From Bacteroidota bacterium (GTDB taxonomy: Bacteria; Bacteroidota; Bacteroidia; Chitinophagales; Chitinophagaceae), in contig JAGWPQ010000260.1 of assembly GCA_028877045.1 (NCBI GenBank), positions 1 through 9,654 on the forward strand: a DNA stretch of 9,654 bases, in the 5' to 3' direction. Position 1 is the first letter of the stretch. Each line of letters begins with the position of its first letter. Below, in pieces: positions 8,557-9,654 of the stretch. The notes beneath the pieces were generated by a model that saw only the letters and a program-made list of their open reading frames with translations, searched no databases and was not told the DNA's origin. The position numbers were made by a program, and so were the translations under genes.

Positions 8557-9195
8557 TTATTTTTGGATTATTTTATCGGCAATAATGCCTGCCATCACTT
8601 TTGCTGCTTTTTCATTCGGGTGGACATTATCAGGAAAATTTGCAGCTTCCTCATTCATTCCATGATATAAATCAATCACCGCCAGTTCATTTTTTTGTGC
8701 CAGTCTTTCTACGATCGGGATAACGCCGTGTACCAATGTGGAGTCGTTAATTCCCCACTCGGTTTTAAAAACCGGAACCGGCAGGCATACATAAATTTTT
8801 GGATGGTTTGAAATTGTGTGTAAGGTATCTATTAATGCCTGATAATCTTTTTCGTACGCATCGGCATGCCAATTCTGCGGCTTGGTATCGTTCGTGCCTA
8901 ATTTGATAATAATAATATTGGGTTTGTATGCAAAAACATTCGAGAACTCTTTGCTTATCCAATACGGGAAGTCGCCTTTCTTTTGCAGCGTAGTAGCACT
9001 TCTTCCGCAATTCAACACAGAATACCTTGTACCCAGTATATTATTGAGTATAACCGGATAAGCAGTTTTGCTTTGCACTGCCAATCCGTAGCCTTCGGTA
9101 ATGCTGTCGCCAACACAGGCAACCCGCGCTATTTTATGGAAGCAACTACTCAACAGGAAAGCGAAAAAAAGAAATAAAAAATATGAGGTTTTCAT
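8557..9195 (-). CDS. SGNH/GDSL-family lipoprotein esterase
   Basis: A 212-residue SGNH hydrolase. The lipobox LSSC with Cys18 after a phenylalanine-rich hydrophobic run marks it as a lipoprotein. All four blocks are present: GDSITEG (29-35, nucleophile Ser31), Gly64 in VLNCGRSATT (60-69), GTND (100-103, Asn102) and DNVHP (189-193, Asp189/His192). The length is that of a compact single-domain enzyme. Related Bacteroidota proteins act as acetylesterases on carbohydrates; the sequence does not fix the substrate. The residues after Cys18 are FHKI, without the acidic surface-export signal found in many surface Bacteroidota lipoproteins, so it more likely faces the periplasm (inference). ATG start, 40 bases after the GH3 stop and 4 bases before the SASA GTG, so the two esterases form a pair. 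Confidence 0.9.
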   Translation of the reverse strand: MKTSYFLFLFFAFLLSSCFHKIARVACVGDSITEGYGLAVQSKTAYPVILNNILGTRYSVLNCGRSATTLQKKGDFPYWISKEFSNVFAYKPNIIIIKLGTNDTKPQNWHADAYEKDYQALIDTLHTISNHPKIYVCLPVPVFKTEWGINDSTLVHGVIPIVERLAQKNELAVIDLYHGMNEEAANFPDNVHPNEKAAKVMAGIIADKIIQK

Positions 9196-9235
9196 GTATG
9201 TAGTTTATACCTAATTGTCTTTCTTTATTCATCAT

Positions 9236-9654
9236 TTATATAACACTTATTTTTAATGTTTGAGTTATATTCTTTGATGAATTGCCCAATTGCAAAATAA
9301 ATTTACCTGCTTCCACATTCCATGCTTTTTTTGAGTCGTCGTAAAAAGCCAAATCCGAAACTTTTACATTCATCTCAACTATTTTAGTTTCGCCAGGCTG
9401 CAGGAATATTTTTTCGAAAGCTTTCAATTCTTTGGCAGGTCGCAAAACAGAACAAACAGGCTGACTGACATATAACTGAGCCACTTCGGCTCCATAGCGA
9501 TTGCCTGTATTTTTAATGCTGAATTTTATATGAATTCTTTCATCTTTTTTATAACTCTTCTTATCAGTAGTTAAATTAGTGATAGAAAAATTAGTGTACG
9601 AAAGTCCGTAACCAAATGGATAAAGAGGTTCAATTTTTTTGGTATCAAACCAAC
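9236..9654 (-). CDS. C-terminal part of a GH3 beta-glucosidase/beta-xylosidase
   Basis: The frame enters the window at codon 9652-9650 and runs 138 residues to TAA at 9236-9238. It contains YPFGYGLSYTNF near the start (codons at roughly 9590-9622), the hallmark at the junction between the second alpha/beta domain of GH3 and its fibronectin-type-III-like C-terminal domain. The rest is that domain: SIKNTGNRYGAEVAQLYVS, then RPAKELKAFEKIFLQPGET, then DLAFYDDSKKAWNVEAGKF and the last strand LKISVI. These are all standard for GH3 exo-enzymes, which release beta-linked glucose or xylose, rarely arabinose. The catalytic domain, signal peptide and start lie beyond 9654, so specificity cannot be read. 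GTG at 9484 is an internal valine codon, not a start. It is the most upstream gene seen in the operon. Confidence 0.93.
   Translation of the reverse strand, partial: WFDTKKIEPLYPFGYGLSYTNFSITNLTTDKKSYKKDERIHIKFSIKNTGNRYGAEVAQLYVSQPVCSVLRPAKELKAFEKIFLQPGETKIVEMNVKVSDLAFYDDSKKAWNVEAGKFILQLGNSSKNITQTLKISVI

Larger units (their letters stand above)
1..9654 (-). other. Operon-like block of secreted carbohydrate-active enzymes
   Basis: All eight genes (one cut at each end, one a pseudogene) are transcribed in the same direction. Gaps in transcription order are 40, 4, 27, 10, 20, 11 and 2 bases, with no overlap. No hairpin followed by a T-run was seen between genes, and no stretch over 40 bases is without a gene, so one transcript through the window is the simplest reading. 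Neither SusC/SusD transporter genes nor a regulator (hybrid two-component sensor, sigma/anti-sigma pair) fall in the window; a Bacteroidota polysaccharide-utilisation locus would normally have these nearby. Several starts are preceded by A/T-rich leaders lacking a Shine-Dalgarno motif, as usual in this phylum. Confidence 0.8.

Noticed and set aside
9148..9235. A 29-codon frame starting with ATG ATG right after the GH3 stop and overlapping the start of the SGNH gene.
   Set aside because: It overlaps a clear signal peptide in another frame, has no recognisable sequence, and is short enough to occur by chance in A/T-rich DNA.

Overview
The window looks like part of a polysaccharide-utilisation (hemicellulose or pectin side-chain) operon from a member of the phylum Bacteroidota, probably near Chitinophagaceae/Sphingobacteriia. 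The grounds are an A/T-rich sequence, A-rich leaders without Shine-Dalgarno motifs, secreted glycoside hydrolases packed end to end, and family types typical of that phylum (GH2 with DUF4982, long SASA esterase with an inserted domain, lipoprotein SGNH esterase). The genus is a guess from protein style, not a measurement.

Every gene is on the minus strand, so transcription runs from 9654 towards 1. In that order: the C-terminal end of a GH3 beta-glucosidase/xylosidase (9236-9654, cut by the window edge); an SGNH/GDSL lipoprotein esterase (8557-9195); a sialate-O-acetylesterase-type SGNH esterase (6612-8552); a GH42 beta-galactosidase (4539-6584); a GH29 alpha-L-fucosidase reduced to its first 112 codons (4190-4528); a GH2 beta-galactosidase-like enzyme (1725-4169); a clan GH-A, GH51-like arabinofuranosidase candidate (52-1713); and the first 16 codons of another exported protein (1-49). 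Gaps are 40, 4, 27, 10, 20, 11 and 2 bases. No gap could hold another gene, and I saw no terminator, tRNA, rRNA, CRISPR array or mobile element. The promoter is presumably upstream of the window.

All genes whose 5' end is visible encode an N-terminal signal peptide or lipobox, so the products work in the periplasm or on a membrane. Together they look like a debranching set: esterases remove acetyl groups, GH2/GH42 remove beta-galactose, the GH51-like enzyme removes arabinofuranose (or a similar sugar), and GH3 removes beta-linked glucose or xylose. This fits a decorated plant polysaccharide such as acetylated galacto- or arabino-xyloglucan, or a pectic side chain. The backbone-cleaving enzyme and the SusC/SusD pair are not in view, so the substrate is inference.

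The most notable observation is the fucosidase remnant. Its 5' end is intact and well conserved, but the rest of the gene, including the catalytic region, is missing immediately before the GH2 start. Two genes also begin with non-ATG codons (TTG at 1713, GTG at 8552). I did not find a clearly new biological system.
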